A DNA stretch of 64,000 nt from an uncultured Faecalibacterium sp. (GTDB lineage: Bacteria > Bacillota > Clostridia > Oscillospirales > Ruminococcaceae): assembly GCA_934524985.1 (NCBI GenBank), contig CAKSYT010000006.1, positions 1-64,000 on the forward strand. The letters run 5' to 3'. The notes beneath the pieces are model-generated. The model was not told the origin of the DNA. It worked only from the letters and a program-made list of their open reading frames with translations, and did not search any database. Within the stretch, counting starts at the first letter, position 1. Every line of letters begins with the position of its first letter. Shown here in pieces: positions 14,723-22,688 of this stretch. The position numbers and the translations under genes were made by a program.

Positions 14723-15550
14723 ATGGCAGAAGAACGTATTCAGAAAATCATGGCCGAGCAGGGTCTGTGCTCCCGCCGCGCCGCCGAGCAGATCATTGCT
14801 GAGGGACGCGTCAAGGTGAACGGCCACCCGGTAAAGGTGGGCGACAAGATGGACCCCAACCGTGACGTGCTCCATGTGGATGACGAGCGCATCTACATCC
14901 AAAAGAACCAGCAGCTGTATTATCTGGCGCTGTACAAACCCCGTGGCTATGTAACCACCGCCAGCGATGAGCTGGGCCGCAAGACCGTGATGGACTTGGT
15001 CAGCGACATCCCCGCCCGCCTGTACCCGGTGGGTCGTTTGGATAAGGACAGTGAGGGTCTGCTGCTGATGACCAACGATGGTGCCTTTGCGCAGGCTGTC
15101 ACCCATCCCTCCGGCGGCATCTCCAAGCTGTACCGCGTTACCGTGCAGCCCCGTGCCGACGAGGCCACCATCCTCAAGCTGAGCAGCGGCGTTGTGTTGG
15201 ACGACGGCACCAAAACCATGCCCTGTGCCATCAACGTAGTCACCGACGAGCCCGGCCGCACTGTGATGGAGATGACCCTGAAAGAGGGCAAGAACCGCGA
15301 AATTCGCCGGATGTGCGAGAGCGTAGGTCTTGAGGTGGTGCGCTTGAAGCGCAACGCCGAGGGCGTGGTCAAGCTTGGCATGCTCAAGCCCGGCACCTAC
15401 CGCGAGCTGACCAAGGCCGAGGTGAACGGTCTGCGCGCCGCAGCCGTCAAGGGCCGTGCACAGACCCGCTCTGCTGCCCAGCAGTCCAAGGCTGCCGAGC
15501 GCCGTCCCCGCGGCCCTGTGGGTAAAAACGCACCCCGGAAGCAGAAGTAA
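14723..15550 (+). CDS. rluB: Pseudouridine synthase, RluB/RsuA type
   Basis: Modifies a uridine in rRNA (23S U2605-region in RluB) to pseudouridine. 275 residues: an S4 RNA-binding domain (RIQKIMAEQGLCSRRAAEQII...GRVKVNG), then the catalytic domain with the catalytic Asp in VGRLDKDSEGLLLMTNDG and KEGKNREIRRMCESVG, and a basic, disordered tail. An ATG upstream exists but lacks a ribosome site; AAGGAG before 14723 decides the start. The NSS transporter gene follows 14 bases later and is probably co-transcribed. RluB rather than RsuA is inferred from overall pattern. Confidence 0.88.
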   Translation: MAEERIQKIMAEQGLCSRRAAEQIIAEGRVKVNGHPVKVGDKMDPNRDVLHVDDERIYIQKNQQLYYLALYKPRGYVTTASDELGRKTVMDLVSDIPARLYPVGRLDKDSEGLLLMTNDGAFAQAVTHPSGGISKLYRVTVQPRADEATILKLSSGVVLDDGTKTMPCAINVVTDEPGRTVMEMTLKEGKNREIRRMCESVGLEVVRLKRNAEGVVKLGMLKPGTYRELTKAEVNGLRAAAVKGRAQTRSAAQQSKAAERRPRGPVGKNAPRKQK

Positions 15551-15564
15551 GGAGTTATCGAATC

Positions 15565-16935
15565 ATGGAACGAGAAACTCTGAAATCCCGTCTGGGCTTT
15601 ATTCTGCTTTCCGCAGGCTGCGCCATCGGCATTGGCAACGTGTGGAAGTTTCCGTATATCGCCGGTCAGGGCGGCGGCGGTGCCTTTGTGCTGTTTTACC
15701 TGATCTTTCTGGTCATTCTGGGTCTGCCCATCATGACCATGGAATTTGCCGTGGGACGCGCCTCCCGCAAAAGCCCGGTGCGGGCGTATCAGGCACTGGA
15801 AAAGCCGGGGCAGAAGTGGCACATTCACGGCTACTTCACCCTCATCGGCTGCTACCTCCTGATGATGTTCTACACCACCGTGGCAGGCTGGATGCTGCAC
15901 TATTTCTACATGACCGCCGCCGGTAAACTGGCGGGGCTCAACGCTGAGCAGGTGGCTGGTAAGTTTACCGTCATGCTGGCTAGCCCCGCCACCATGACCT
16001 TCTGGATGGTATTTGTGGTGGTAGTGAGCATTCTGGTGTGTGCCAAGGGTCTGCAAAGCGGTCTGGAGCGCGTGACCAAGGGCATGATGATCGCCCTGCT
16101 CCTCATCATGGTGGTGCTGGCTGTCAACAGCCTGTTCATGCCCGGGGCAAGGGAGGGCCTTTCCTTCTTCCTTGTGCCGGACTTCGCCCGGATGCAGGAG
16201 GTGGGCGTGGTCAACACGCTGGTCTCCGCGATGAATCAGGCCTTCTTCACCCTGAGCCTTGGCATCGGTGCCATGTCCATTTTCGGCAGCTATATCGGCA
16301 AGGAGCACTCCCTGTTGGGTGAGTCTGTCCGCATCGTGGTGCTGGATACCTTTGTAGCCATCACCGCCGGTCTGATCATCTTCCCGGCCTGCTTTACCTA
16401 CCATGTAGACCAGACCAGCGGCCCCAGTCTGATCTTCATCACTCTGCCCAATATCTTTGCCAATATGTCCATGGGGCGGCTGTGGGGCAGTCTGTTCTTT
16501 TTGTTCATGGCCTTTGCAGCCATGTCCACCGTGCTGGCAGTGTTCGAGAACATCATCTGCTGCGGCATGGAGCTGACCGGCTGCAGCCGTAAAAAGTCCA
16601 GTCTGGTGAACCTTGTGTTCATCATCCTTCTGTCCATGCCCTGTGTGCTGGGCTATAACCTGTGGGCATGGGATGGCTTTGCAGTGTTCGGCGGCGCTGT
16701 GCTGGATGTAGAGGATTTTCTGGTCAGCAACCTGTTCCTGCCGCTGGGCAGCTTGGTATATCTGCTGTTCTGCGTTACCCGCTACGGCTGGGGCTGGCAG
16801 AACTACAAAAAAGAGGTCAATACCGGCGAGGGGCTCAAGGTGCAGGACTGGATGCGCGGCTACCTGACTTATGTGCTGCCGCTCATCGTGGTGTTCATCT
16901 TTGCGTTTGGCCTTTACGACAAATTCCTTGCATAA
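15565..16935 (+). CDS. Sodium-dependent transporter, NSS (SNF) family
   Basis: A sodium-coupled symporter, usually for amino acids. 456 residues with about 11 to 12 hydrophobic helices. TM1 carries the sodium/substrate motif LLSAGCAIGIGNVWKFPYIAG; ETLKSRLGFIL precedes it as in bacterial LeuT/MhsT/TnaT-type proteins, and QAFFTLSLGIGAM is the TM6 unwound region. AAGGAG lies before ATG. It follows rluB closely, without an obvious functional link. Substrate cannot be told; a 16-bp gap and the downstream terminator make it the end of its transcript. Confidence 0.92.
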   Translation: MERETLKSRLGFILLSAGCAIGIGNVWKFPYIAGQGGGGAFVLFYLIFLVILGLPIMTMEFAVGRASRKSPVRAYQALEKPGQKWHIHGYFTLIGCYLLMMFYTTVAGWMLHYFYMTAAGKLAGLNAEQVAGKFTVMLASPATMTFWMVFVVVVSILVCAKGLQSGLERVTKGMMIALLLIMVVLAVNSLFMPGAREGLSFFLVPDFARMQEVGVVNTLVSAMNQAFFTLSLGIGAMSIFGSYIGKEHSLLGESVRIVVLDTFVAITAGLIIFPACFTYHVDQTSGPSLIFITLPNIFANMSMGRLWGSLFFLFMAFAAMSTVLAVFENIICCGMELTGCSRKKSSLVNLVFIILLSMPCVLGYNLWAWDGFAVFGGAVLDVEDFLVSNLFLPLGSLVYLLFCVTRYGWGWQNYKKEVNTGEGLKVQDWMRGYLTYVLPLIVVFIFAFGLYDKFLA

Positions 16936-16992
16936 GAGATCCCGGCGTCTGCGCTGTCTTTGATTGACGAACGGGCGGCATAAGTGTAATAT

Positions 16993-17044
16993 AAAAGCAT
17001 ATAGGGTGCTTCTCCCGGCGGGGGACACTGCTATATGCTTTTTT
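16993..17044 (+). terminator. Terminator of the NSS transporter gene
   Basis: AAAAGCATATAG (16993-17004) pairs perfectly with CTATATGCTTTT (17031-17042) around a 26-base GC-rich loop that can fold further; T residues follow. Confidence 0.8.
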
Positions 17045-17068
17045 GTATTCAAAAAGGAGGAAACACCC

Positions 17069-17791
17069 ATGCACATTCTGGTCTGTGACGATGATGCGGC
17101 CTTCGCTGCGCGGATGGACGAGTATATCGCGGAATGGTTCCGCGCCCGGGAGATTCAGGTGCAGAGCACCGTCTGCACCAGCGGCGAGCAGCTGTTGGCC
17201 ACCCCGGAGCTGGAGCACTACCAGCTGGCGTTTCTGGATGTAGACCTGAAAACCACCGATGGCATTGCGCTGGGGCGCAAACTGCGGCAGATCGCCCCGG
17301 ATATCGTGCTGGTGTACATTTCGGCTTATCTGGAGTTTGCGCCGCAGGGCTACACGGTCAATGCCTACCGCTATCTGCTCAAGCGGGATATTGCCGCCCA
17401 GCTGCCCAGCTGTCTGGAGGATATCTTTTCCGGCATGACCGACCCCCGAAAAACGCTGGAGGTGCACCACAACCGCACCACCAGCGAGATCCCGCTGGAT
17501 CAGATCTATTATCTGGAAAGCAATCTGCGCCAGATCAATGTCTACGGCGATATCCCGCACCAGCCCATCTGCACCTTTTACGGCAAGATCGCGGATCTGC
17601 CCGCCATGCTGTATGAAAACGGCTTTTTGCAGGTGGGGCGCAGCGATGTGGTCAACCTGCAGTATGTGCGCTCCATCCGCAACTATAAGGTGGAACTGCG
17701 CAGCGGGGTAGAGCTGAACGCAAGCCGACAGGATTTTGCGGCGATCCGCAGCGCATGGCTGGAATGGAAGGGGCAGTTCGGCAATGAATGA
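17069..17791 (+). CDS. LytTR-family response regulator
   Basis: A cytoplasmic two-component response regulator. 240 residues: a receiver domain with the acidic pair in VCDDDAAF, the phospho-acceptor Asp in AFLDVDLKTTDG and the conserved Lys in YLLKRD, then a LytTR DNA-binding domain (IPLDQIYYLESNLRQINVY, FLQVGRSDVVNLQYVRSI). AAAAAGGAGG lies 10 bases before ATG. Its end overlaps the start of the sensor kinase gene by 8 bases, so the two form a pair like AgrA-AgrC or VirR-type systems. A 0.65-kb non-coding stretch with its own promoter follows the pair. Confidence 0.92.
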   Translation: MHILVCDDDAAFAARMDEYIAEWFRAREIQVQSTVCTSGEQLLATPELEHYQLAFLDVDLKTTDGIALGRKLRQIAPDIVLVYISAYLEFAPQGYTVNAYRYLLKRDIAAQLPSCLEDIFSGMTDPRKTLEVHHNRTTSEIPLDQIYYLESNLRQINVYGDIPHQPICTFYGKIADLPAMLYENGFLQVGRSDVVNLQYVRSIRNYKVELRSGVELNASRQDFAAIRSAWLEWKGQFGNE

Positions 17792-19076
17792 AGAATTCTG
17801 GCGCTGGTATGTGTACGGCCACTGGGTCTGCCTGACCCAATGGGTCGGTTTTATCATGGTGGAATATGCTTACCTTGGCAAGGGCAGGGTAAAGCATCCG
17901 CTGGTGTGGTCCAGTGTTATAACCATGCTCATGATGACCTTCTCGGTCGTGTGCAAATTTGGCTTTTTTACGCCGATTGCAGTGGTGTTCACGCTTCTTT
18001 TTCTGTTCATTACCGTCCTGCTGTTTGGCGGTACACCGGGGCAAAAGCTTATTGCCTGTCTGATCAACGGTACCATGTGCCTGCTTGTCGAAAACAGTGT
18101 GCGATATGTTACATCGTGGGTGCTGAGGTGCGAGTTGCAGCAGGTCATCCAGCGTGCAGATTGTCTGATCATCATGGCAGTCACAAATCTGGTAGTCAGT
18201 GTGGGCGTTTCCTTCTTTGTGGGAAAGTGGCGCAGGCATAATGCACTGGAGCCCTTGCAGGCGCTGGCCATGAGCTTTTTCCCCGGCGTGGTCGTGGTGC
18301 TGAACATTCTGCTCATGCTCACGGACAACAACAAAAGGGCCACCATGGCCACAATGGGGATGACAGTGGGGCTTACGGTGGCTGTTATGGTACATCTGTA
18401 TATCGTGGCCATGTTCAATGATCAGGTCATGCAGCGGCGCAGCCTGCATTTTCAGGCCGAACTGGAGCAGCAGCGGGCTTCGGCTCTGCTGGATTCCTAT
18501 ACCGCCCAGCGCCGTCTGACCCATGAATTCACCAACCATATCAGTGCGCTGCGTGCTTTGCTGGAGCAGGGAGATGTGGCCGGTGCACAGGACTATATTG
18601 CCGGTGTGGATAAGGCTGTGGCGGCCAGCACCACTATTATGGATACGCACAACCCGCTGCTGGACTCCATCCTGACCCGCAAGTACGAGGAGGCCGCCCG
18701 GCAGGGCGTAAGCGTGTATTTTGATCTTTGCGACCTGCGGGACTTCCCGCTGAGCGGAGTAGATATGGTCACCGTGCTGGCAAATCTGCTGGATAACGCC
18801 ATCTATGCCGCAGCGCAGGCGTACCCGCCGGAGGTGTATGTGCGGGTGCGCAAAACGGAGGAGGAATATCTTCTCTCGGTGCGTAACCGGGTGCAGCGGG
18901 ACGTGGAGCTGCCGCCGGACGGTCAGCTGCCCCGCACCACCCGCAAGGAGCCCGGCCACGGCATGGGGCTTTCCAACGTGCGGGACGTTCTGCTGCGCCA
19001 CGGCGCGGAGTATACCCTGAGCTGCCGGGACAATTGGTTCCGCTTTACCTGTGCGGTGCCCACCGACAATTCATGA
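17784..19076 (+). CDS. GHKL-type sensor histidine kinase (AgrC-like)
   Basis: A membrane sensor kinase partnering the LytTR regulator. 430 residues: six to seven membrane segments in the first ~215 residues, a coiled linker (FQAELEQQRASALL), the phospho-His region RLTHEFTNHISALR, and a GHKL ATPase domain with NLLDNAIYAA (N box) and GHGMGLSNVRDVL (G box). The start overlaps the regulator gene (ATGAATGA). Kinases with this build often sense peptides, as AgrC does, but no processing enzyme such as AgrB is nearby. Signal unknown. Confidence 0.9.
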   Translation: MNEEFWRWYVYGHWVCLTQWVGFIMVEYAYLGKGRVKHPLVWSSVITMLMMTFSVVCKFGFFTPIAVVFTLLFLFITVLLFGGTPGQKLIACLINGTMCLLVENSVRYVTSWVLRCELQQVIQRADCLIIMAVTNLVVSVGVSFFVGKWRRHNALEPLQALAMSFFPGVVVVLNILLMLTDNNKRATMATMGMTVGLTVAVMVHLYIVAMFNDQVMQRRSLHFQAELEQQRASALLDSYTAQRRLTHEFTNHISALRALLEQGDVAGAQDYIAGVDKAVAASTTIMDTHNPLLDSILTRKYEEAARQGVSVYFDLCDLRDFPLSGVDMVTVLANLLDNAIYAAAQAYPPEVYVRVRKTEEEYLLSVRNRVQRDVELPPDGQLPRTTRKEPGHGMGLSNVRDVLLRHGAEYTLSCRDNWFRFTCAVPTDNS

Positions 19077-19126
19077 CATCCGCACCGTCAGAATATGACA
19101 ATTTTTGTGCAACAGAAGTGTAACTC

Positions 19127-19135
19127 TGTTATACT
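19127..19135 (+). promoter_or_regulatory. Extended -10 promoter of a putative non-coding RNA
   Basis: TGT-TATACT fits the extended -10 consensus (TGN-TATAAT). A weak -35 (TTGTGC, 19105-19110) lies 19 bases upstream. It is 50 bases past the kinase stop. Confidence 0.5.
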
Positions 19136-19141
19136 GAACCC

Positions 19142-19505
19142 AGTAAAGGAAGCCTTCCGTGCGGACATGGTCACGTTGCGGTGGGAGGGGATTACCCTTC
19201 TTTTTAAAAGCTTTGTTGCTGGATGGAAAAACAGTCTGCGGTGCGTGTAAGCAGGCTGTCTACCTTTGCTTTTGGGGCTGTGCAGGGATGCACAGTACCT
19301 TGCTGACGGGATTTTCTGCGGCGGGCCTTTTTGGGGGTTGCAGTCGATAAAGTTTCTCGATGCGTCGCAATTCCGGCTCTGCCTGTTGTACGGGAATGGC
19401 ATGGGTAGGCCGGGGTATCGTGCGCTGCAAAGAGTCTCGTCAGCCCTCTTTTGTGCAAAAAAGGACTGCTCTACATGGGTTTTGCCCAGTAAAGCAGTCC
19501 TTTTT
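19142..19505 (+). ncRNA. Candidate structured RNA of about 365 bases
   Basis: A promoter upstream and a strong terminator at its end bound a stretch with many local helices. Examples are CCTTCC with GGGAGG enclosing CGTG/CACG (19153-19190), CTGTGCA-GGGA-TGCACAG (about 19278-19295), and TTGC...GCAA enclosing TCGA/TCGA (about 19334-19367). It carries none of the hallmark sequences I would expect of RNase P RNA, tmRNA or SRP RNA. It could be a regulatory RNA of the adjacent two-component system or a short-peptide transcript. Evidence is layout and hand-folding only. Confidence 0.4.
19458..19505 (+). terminator. Strong terminator ending the putative RNA
   Basis: AAAAAGGACTGCT / AGCAGTCCTTTTT is a 13-bp perfect stem (19458-19470, 19493-19505) with an inner TGGG/CCCA helix. 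The A/T flanks make it bidirectional, so it could also stop minus-strand transcription arriving from pyrI. Confidence 0.85.
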
Positions 19506-19604
19506 ATGTGTTATGATCTTTCGGCTATTGCTGCGCTCTACCCGCCGCGCGACTGTTTCCGTAGGAAATCAGCGCGGCAGCTGCCGTTTCCCTTTGCGTC
19601 CCTC

Positions 19605-19710
19605 CTGTGAAAAAGCAGTTCAGCCAAGCCCGCAGGCTTGGCTGAACTGCAAAATTAAAATACAATTCCTTAAACTATGCGCAGAGCGAAGCGGAGCGCA
19701 TTTGAAATCG
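19605..19710 (-). repeat. Two-hairpin dispersed repeat, copy C
   Basis: Third copy. Hairpin I is a perfect 16-bp stem (19615-19630 / 19635-19650) with a TGCG loop on the minus strand, followed there by TTTTTCACAGG. Hairpin II is ATGCGC...GCGCAT (19677-19682 / 19696-19701), with an inner part one base shorter than in copies A and B. It begins 24 bases past the pyrI stop on the same strand, so it probably ends the gntR-pyrBI transcript; no other terminator lies between. Confidence 0.75.
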
Positions 19711-19733
19711 TTTTGCTTCCGGCAAAAGCGCAG

Positions 19734-20171
19734 TTACTCCGGCTTTACCTGCAGCTCCTGCTCGCAGTAGATGCAGCGGTACTTGCCGTTGGAGCTCAGC
19801 TCAAAGATCTGGTCACATTCCTCTTCAATGCTGGAGATGCAGCGGGGGTTCTTGCAGCGTACAATGTTCACCAAACGCTTGGGGGGCTTGGGCTGCTCCT
19901 TGCGGACAGCCTTGCCGTTCTCAATAATGGTCACGCTGATGTTCGGGTCCAGATAAGCCAGCACATCCAGGTTCAGCCAGGAGGCGTCGCCCTCCACCTT
20001 GATGATGTCCTTGCGGCCGCTTGCCGTCTTTTTGCTGCGTGCGTTCTGGATCAGTGCCACGCTGGCAGTGCGGTTGCCCGCAATGCCCAGCAGGTCCATC
20101 AGACCAACGGCAGTACCTGCCTTGATGTGGTCGATGACAATACCGTTCTGGATCTCGTCAATATTCAACAT
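19734..20171 (-). CDS. pyrI: Aspartate carbamoyltransferase regulatory subunit
   Basis: The nucleotide-binding regulatory chain of aspartate transcarbamoylase. 145 residues: an N-terminal allosteric domain (IDEIQNGIVIDHIKAG, VALIQNARSKK, KDIIKVEG) and a C-terminal zinc domain with four cysteines (RCKNPRC...YRCIYC) that contacts the catalytic chain. GAAGGAGGAG before ATG fixes the start. pyrB ends one base before the start codon, so translation is coupled. In this branch of Firmicutes a PyrBI holoenzyme replaces the unregulated Bacillus-type enzyme, allowing feedback by CTP/UTP. Confidence 0.96.
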   Translation of the reverse strand: MLNIDEIQNGIVIDHIKAGTAVGLMDLLGIAGNRTASVALIQNARSKKTASGRKDIIKVEGDASWLNLDVLAYLDPNISVTIIENGKAVRKEQPKPPKRLVNIVRCKNPRCISSIEEECDQIFELSSNGKYRCIYCEQELQVKPE

Positions 20172-20172
20172 A

Positions 20173-21114
20173 TCAGTTCTCCTCCTTCGGTGCTTTGGGG
20201 TCTGCAAGCCCCAGCAGGGTCATGATCAGTGCCATGCGGACGTAAACGCCGTTCTGCACCTGTTCAAAATAAGCGGCGCGGGGGTCGTCATCCACATCCA
20301 GTGCGATCTCGTTCACGCGGGGCAGGGGATGCAGTACCGCCATGGTGGGCTTGGCCTGCGCCATCTTTTCGCGGGTCAGCACATAGCTGTTCTTCAGGCG
20401 GATATAGTCCTCCTCATTGAAGAAGCGCTCCTTCTGCACGCGGGTCATATACAGGATGTCCAGCTCCGGCATGGATTCCTCCAGACTGCGGGTCTCCTTG
20501 TAGGGGATGCCGTTGGCCTCCAGCACGTCATTGATGATATAATCCGGCACCCGCAGTTCCTCCGGGCTGATCAGCACAAAGCGCACGTTCTTGCAGCGCG
20601 CCATGGTCTTGAGCAGGGAGTGGACGGTGCGGCCGAACTTCAGATCACCGCACAGACCGATGGTCAGGTCATCCAGCCTGCCCATGCGGCGGCGGATGGT
20701 CATCAGGTCGGTCAGGGTCTGGGTGGGGTGCTGGTGGCCGCCGTCACCGGCGTTGATCACCGGAATGCGGGAGTAGCGGGAAGCGCGCAGCGGTGCACCC
20801 TCCTTGGGGTGGCGCATGGCAACGATATCGGCATAGCAGGACACCACACGGATGGTGTCGGCTACGCTCTCGCCCTTGGTGGCGCTGGACACGTTCTCGC
20901 TGGGGAAGCCCAGCACATGACCGCCCAAGTTCAGCATGGCCGCCTCAAAGGACAGGCGGGTGCGGGTGGAGGGCTCGTAGAACAAAGTAGCCAGTTTTTT
21001 GTGGTTGGCCACCTCCTGATAGGCGGCGGGGTCGGCGCAGATACGGTCGGCAAGATCAAGCAGCTGTGTGATCTCCTGCTGGGTAAGATCCAAAGGATCG
21101 ATCAGATGACGCAT
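20173..21114 (-). CDS. pyrB: Aspartate carbamoyltransferase catalytic subunit
   Basis: Makes carbamoyl-aspartate from carbamoyl phosphate and aspartate, the committed step of pyrimidine synthesis. 313 residues with the carbamoyl-phosphate motif [43 protein letters not shown] and HPLPRVNEI. An upstream frame extension exists, but ACGGAGG before ATG at 21114 decides the start. It lies 17 bases behind the gntR gene and 1 base before pyrI, forming a gntR-pyrB-pyrI operon. Confidence 0.97.
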   Translation of the reverse strand: MRHLIDPLDLTQQEITQLLDLADRICADPAAYQEVANHKKLATLFYEPSTRTRLSFEAAMLNLGGHVLGFPSENVSSATKGESVADTIRVVSCYADIVAMRHPKEGAPLRASRYSRIPVINAGDGGHQHPTQTLTDLMTIRRRMGRLDDLTIGLCGDLKFGRTVHSLLKTMARCKNVRFVLISPEELRVPDYIINDVLEANGIPYKETRSLEESMPELDILYMTRVQKERFFNEEDYIRLKNSYVLTREKMAQAKPTMAVLHPLPRVNEIALDVDDDPRAAYFEQVQNGVYVRMALIMTLLGLADPKAPKEEN

Positions 21115-21131
21115 AGATAAGATACCTCCGT

Positions 21132-21887
21132 TTAAAGCAGTTTGCGTAAAATGGAAAAATCGAAAAAGTTCGTGTAGTAACTCAGCGAGCGCATCACCGG
21201 CCTGCACAAACGATTGAAACACACTTCGTCCAGCAGCAGCATAGCCTCGCCCGGGGCAAGACGCATGGCGGCGCGGATGGCCTCGTCGCCGCAGCTGGCT
21301 TTCAGGTGTGCCACGTTGGAAGAGATCTGCTGGTGGCACTCCTGCTCTAAGATCTCAAAGATGTCGCCGGTCAGGTCGATGCGGGTGTAGTCCCGGTTGC
21401 CGAACAGGCTGCGGGGCAGGTAGTCGATGGAATAAATCACCGGGGTCGTATCGGCAAGGATGCGTTTTTTGATGCAGATCACCTCGTCGCCGACTTCCAG
21501 CGCCAGCGCGTGCGCCATCTCCTCGCCTGCACGAAGAAGCATCACCTGAATGCCGTCGGCATGGGGGTAGCTGCCAAAGCTGCGGATCAGTGGGTAGTAC
21601 TCCAGCTTCTGGTCCAAGCGGCTGCGCAGCCCCAGCACAGCGCGGTTCACCACCGTGCCAATGCCGCGCACCCGTTCCACATAACCGGCGCGCTCCATCT
21701 CGCTCAGCGCGTCACGGATCACGGTGCGGCTCACCCCCAGTTCGGTGGCAAGGTCTACCTCGGCGGGCAGGCGGTCGGCTTGGGCATAGCGCCCGTTGGT
21801 CAGCTCCTCCAGCAGGCTTGCAACAACACGGTCGCTGATCACAGCGCCGCCCAAGCGGCTGGACGATGCCAGTGCGGGATCTTTCAT
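21132..21887 (-). CDS. GntR/HutC-family transcriptional regulator in the pyrBI operon
   Basis: A one-component repressor or activator. 251 residues: N-terminal winged helix ([46 protein letters not shown]) and a C-terminal UTRA-type effector domain ([40 protein letters not shown]). GGAGGAACC lies 5 bases before ATG at 21887. It is the first gene of the operon with pyrB and pyrI, and its own leader folds into GGGCGGC/GCCGCCC just before the ribosome site. Pyrimidine operons are usually run by PyrR or attenuation, so a HutC-type regulator here is uncommon. Its ligand is unknown. Confidence 0.88.
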   Translation of the reverse strand: MKDPALASSSRLGGAVISDRVVASLLEELTNGRYAQADRLPAEVDLATELGVSRTVIRDALSEMERAGYVERVRGIGTVVNRAVLGLRSRLDQKLEYYPLIRSFGSYPHADGIQVMLLRAGEEMAHALALEVGDEVICIKKRILADTTPVIYSIDYLPRSLFGNRDYTRIDLTGDIFEILEQECHQQISSNVAHLKASCGDEAIRAAMRLAPGEAMLLLDEVCFNRLCRPVMRSLSYYTNFFDFSILRKLL

Positions 21888-21974
21888 GGATGGTTCCTCC
21901 GTTTCCGGGCGGCAAGCCGCCCCGAACTTCATACAAACGGGCAGGGAGGATCCCTCCACAGCCCCTTCTCTCCT

Positions 21975-22003
21975 ATTATAGCATAATTTGACATTTAGAA
22001 AAG
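21975..22003 (-). promoter_or_regulatory. Promoter of the gntR-pyrB-pyrI operon
   Basis: A perfect TATAAT on the minus strand (21975-21980) lies about 90 bases before gntR; the -35 (CTTTTC, 21998-22003, 17-base spacing) is weak. It overlaps the divergent promoter of the acetyltransferase gene. Confidence 0.45.
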
Positions 22004-22016
22004 CGTCATTTATACT
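21988..22016 (+). promoter_or_regulatory. Promoter of the GNAT acetyltransferase gene
   Basis: Consensus TTGACA (21988-21993), 17-base spacer, TATACT (22011-22016), divergent from and overlapping the gntR promoter, so a regulator bound here could affect both. Confidence 0.75.
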
Positions 22017-22062
22017 GGAATCTGCTGAAAAGTACGATTTTATTTTGGAGGGCATAGTACAG

Positions 22063-22605
22063 ATGGACTATTTTCTGCAAAAAGTAAGCGGCAAGCCCGC
22101 TCGGCAGACCGTTACCCTGCGGCGCTGCACCCCCGCCGAGGCTCCGGCAGTGTTCGCGCTGCAAAACGAAGTGCGCGCCGCCATGCCGCACCCGGAGCAG
22201 TTTGTGCCGGATACGCTGGAAAACATCGCGGATTATCTGCGCACCGGGGTGTGCATCGGCGCGTGGCAGCAGGGGCGGCTGGGCGCGTACCTCATCCTAC
22301 GCCTGTGCGGGCAAAGCGATGAGAACTACGCCGCCTTTCTGGGCGTGCCGCAAAGCCAGTGGCAGCACTGGGCGAATGCGGACAGCGCAGTAGTGCACCC
22401 GGACTGGCGGGGCAACGGCTTGCAGCGCGCCATGCTGGAAGTGTCTTTGCCGCTGCTGCCGCCGAATATCACCCATCTGGGTGCCACCGTCAGCCCGGAT
22501 AACGGTTACAGTCTGCGCAACGCACAGGCTTCCGGCTTCGTCATTCGCTGCCGCCGGGAGATGTATGGCGGCTACGACCGCTATCTGCTGGAAAAGCAGC
22601 TGTAA
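22063..22605 (+). CDS. GNAT-family N-acetyltransferase
   Basis: A 180-residue acetyl-CoA-dependent acetyltransferase by fold. The acetyl-CoA motif reads AVVHPDWRGNGLQRAMLEV, preceded by the GAYLILRL strand and followed by SPDNGYSLRNAQASGF, the usual motif B. The substrate is not evident. TTGGAGGG lies 11 bases before ATG, a slightly long spacing. It sits between the divergent pyr operon and pcrA and has its own promoter. Confidence 0.85.
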   Translation: MDYFLQKVSGKPARQTVTLRRCTPAEAPAVFALQNEVRAAMPHPEQFVPDTLENIADYLRTGVCIGAWQQGRLGAYLILRLCGQSDENYAAFLGVPQSQWQHWANADSAVVHPDWRGNGLQRAMLEVSLPLLPPNITHLGATVSPDNGYSLRNAQASGFVIRCRREMYGGYDRYLLEKQL

Positions 22606-22641
22606 CTCCATGCAGTTTTGGTGTACAACTATTTTGAAATG

Positions 22642-22650
22642 TGTTATACT
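22642..22650 (+). promoter_or_regulatory. Extended -10 promoter for pcrA
   Basis: TGT-TATACT with a TGTACA-like -35 (22622-22627) at 17 bases. The start codon lies 38 bases downstream. Confidence 0.5.
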
Positions 22651-22688
22651 ATACGGTATGAATAACAGCGAAGGAAACAGGTGAAACC

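Larger units (their letters stand above)
19077..19733 (+). other. 657-base region without a recognised gene
   Basis: Between the kinase and pyrI lie an extended -10 promoter (19127-19135), a structured stretch ending in a strong terminator (19458-19505), an imperfect hairpin with GCCGCGC / GCGCGGC arms (19544-19578) and repeat copy C (19605-19710). No frame in it looks like a known protein. Two short plus-strand frames (19167-19250, 27 aa; 19223-19306, 27 aa with two Cys near the end) could be peptides but have weak ribosome sites. Confidence 0.7.

Noticed and set aside
19088..19402. 104-codon minus-strand frame in the non-coding region
   Set aside because: Odd composition, no ribosome site, no recognisable domain; it runs across the putative promoter and RNA.
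19142..19505. RNase P RNA, tmRNA, SRP RNA or 6S RNA
   Set aside because: I found no GAGGAAAGTCC-type core, no tRNA-like ends or tag frame, no SRP GGAAGNA domain and no 6S-like long hairpin with a central bubble.
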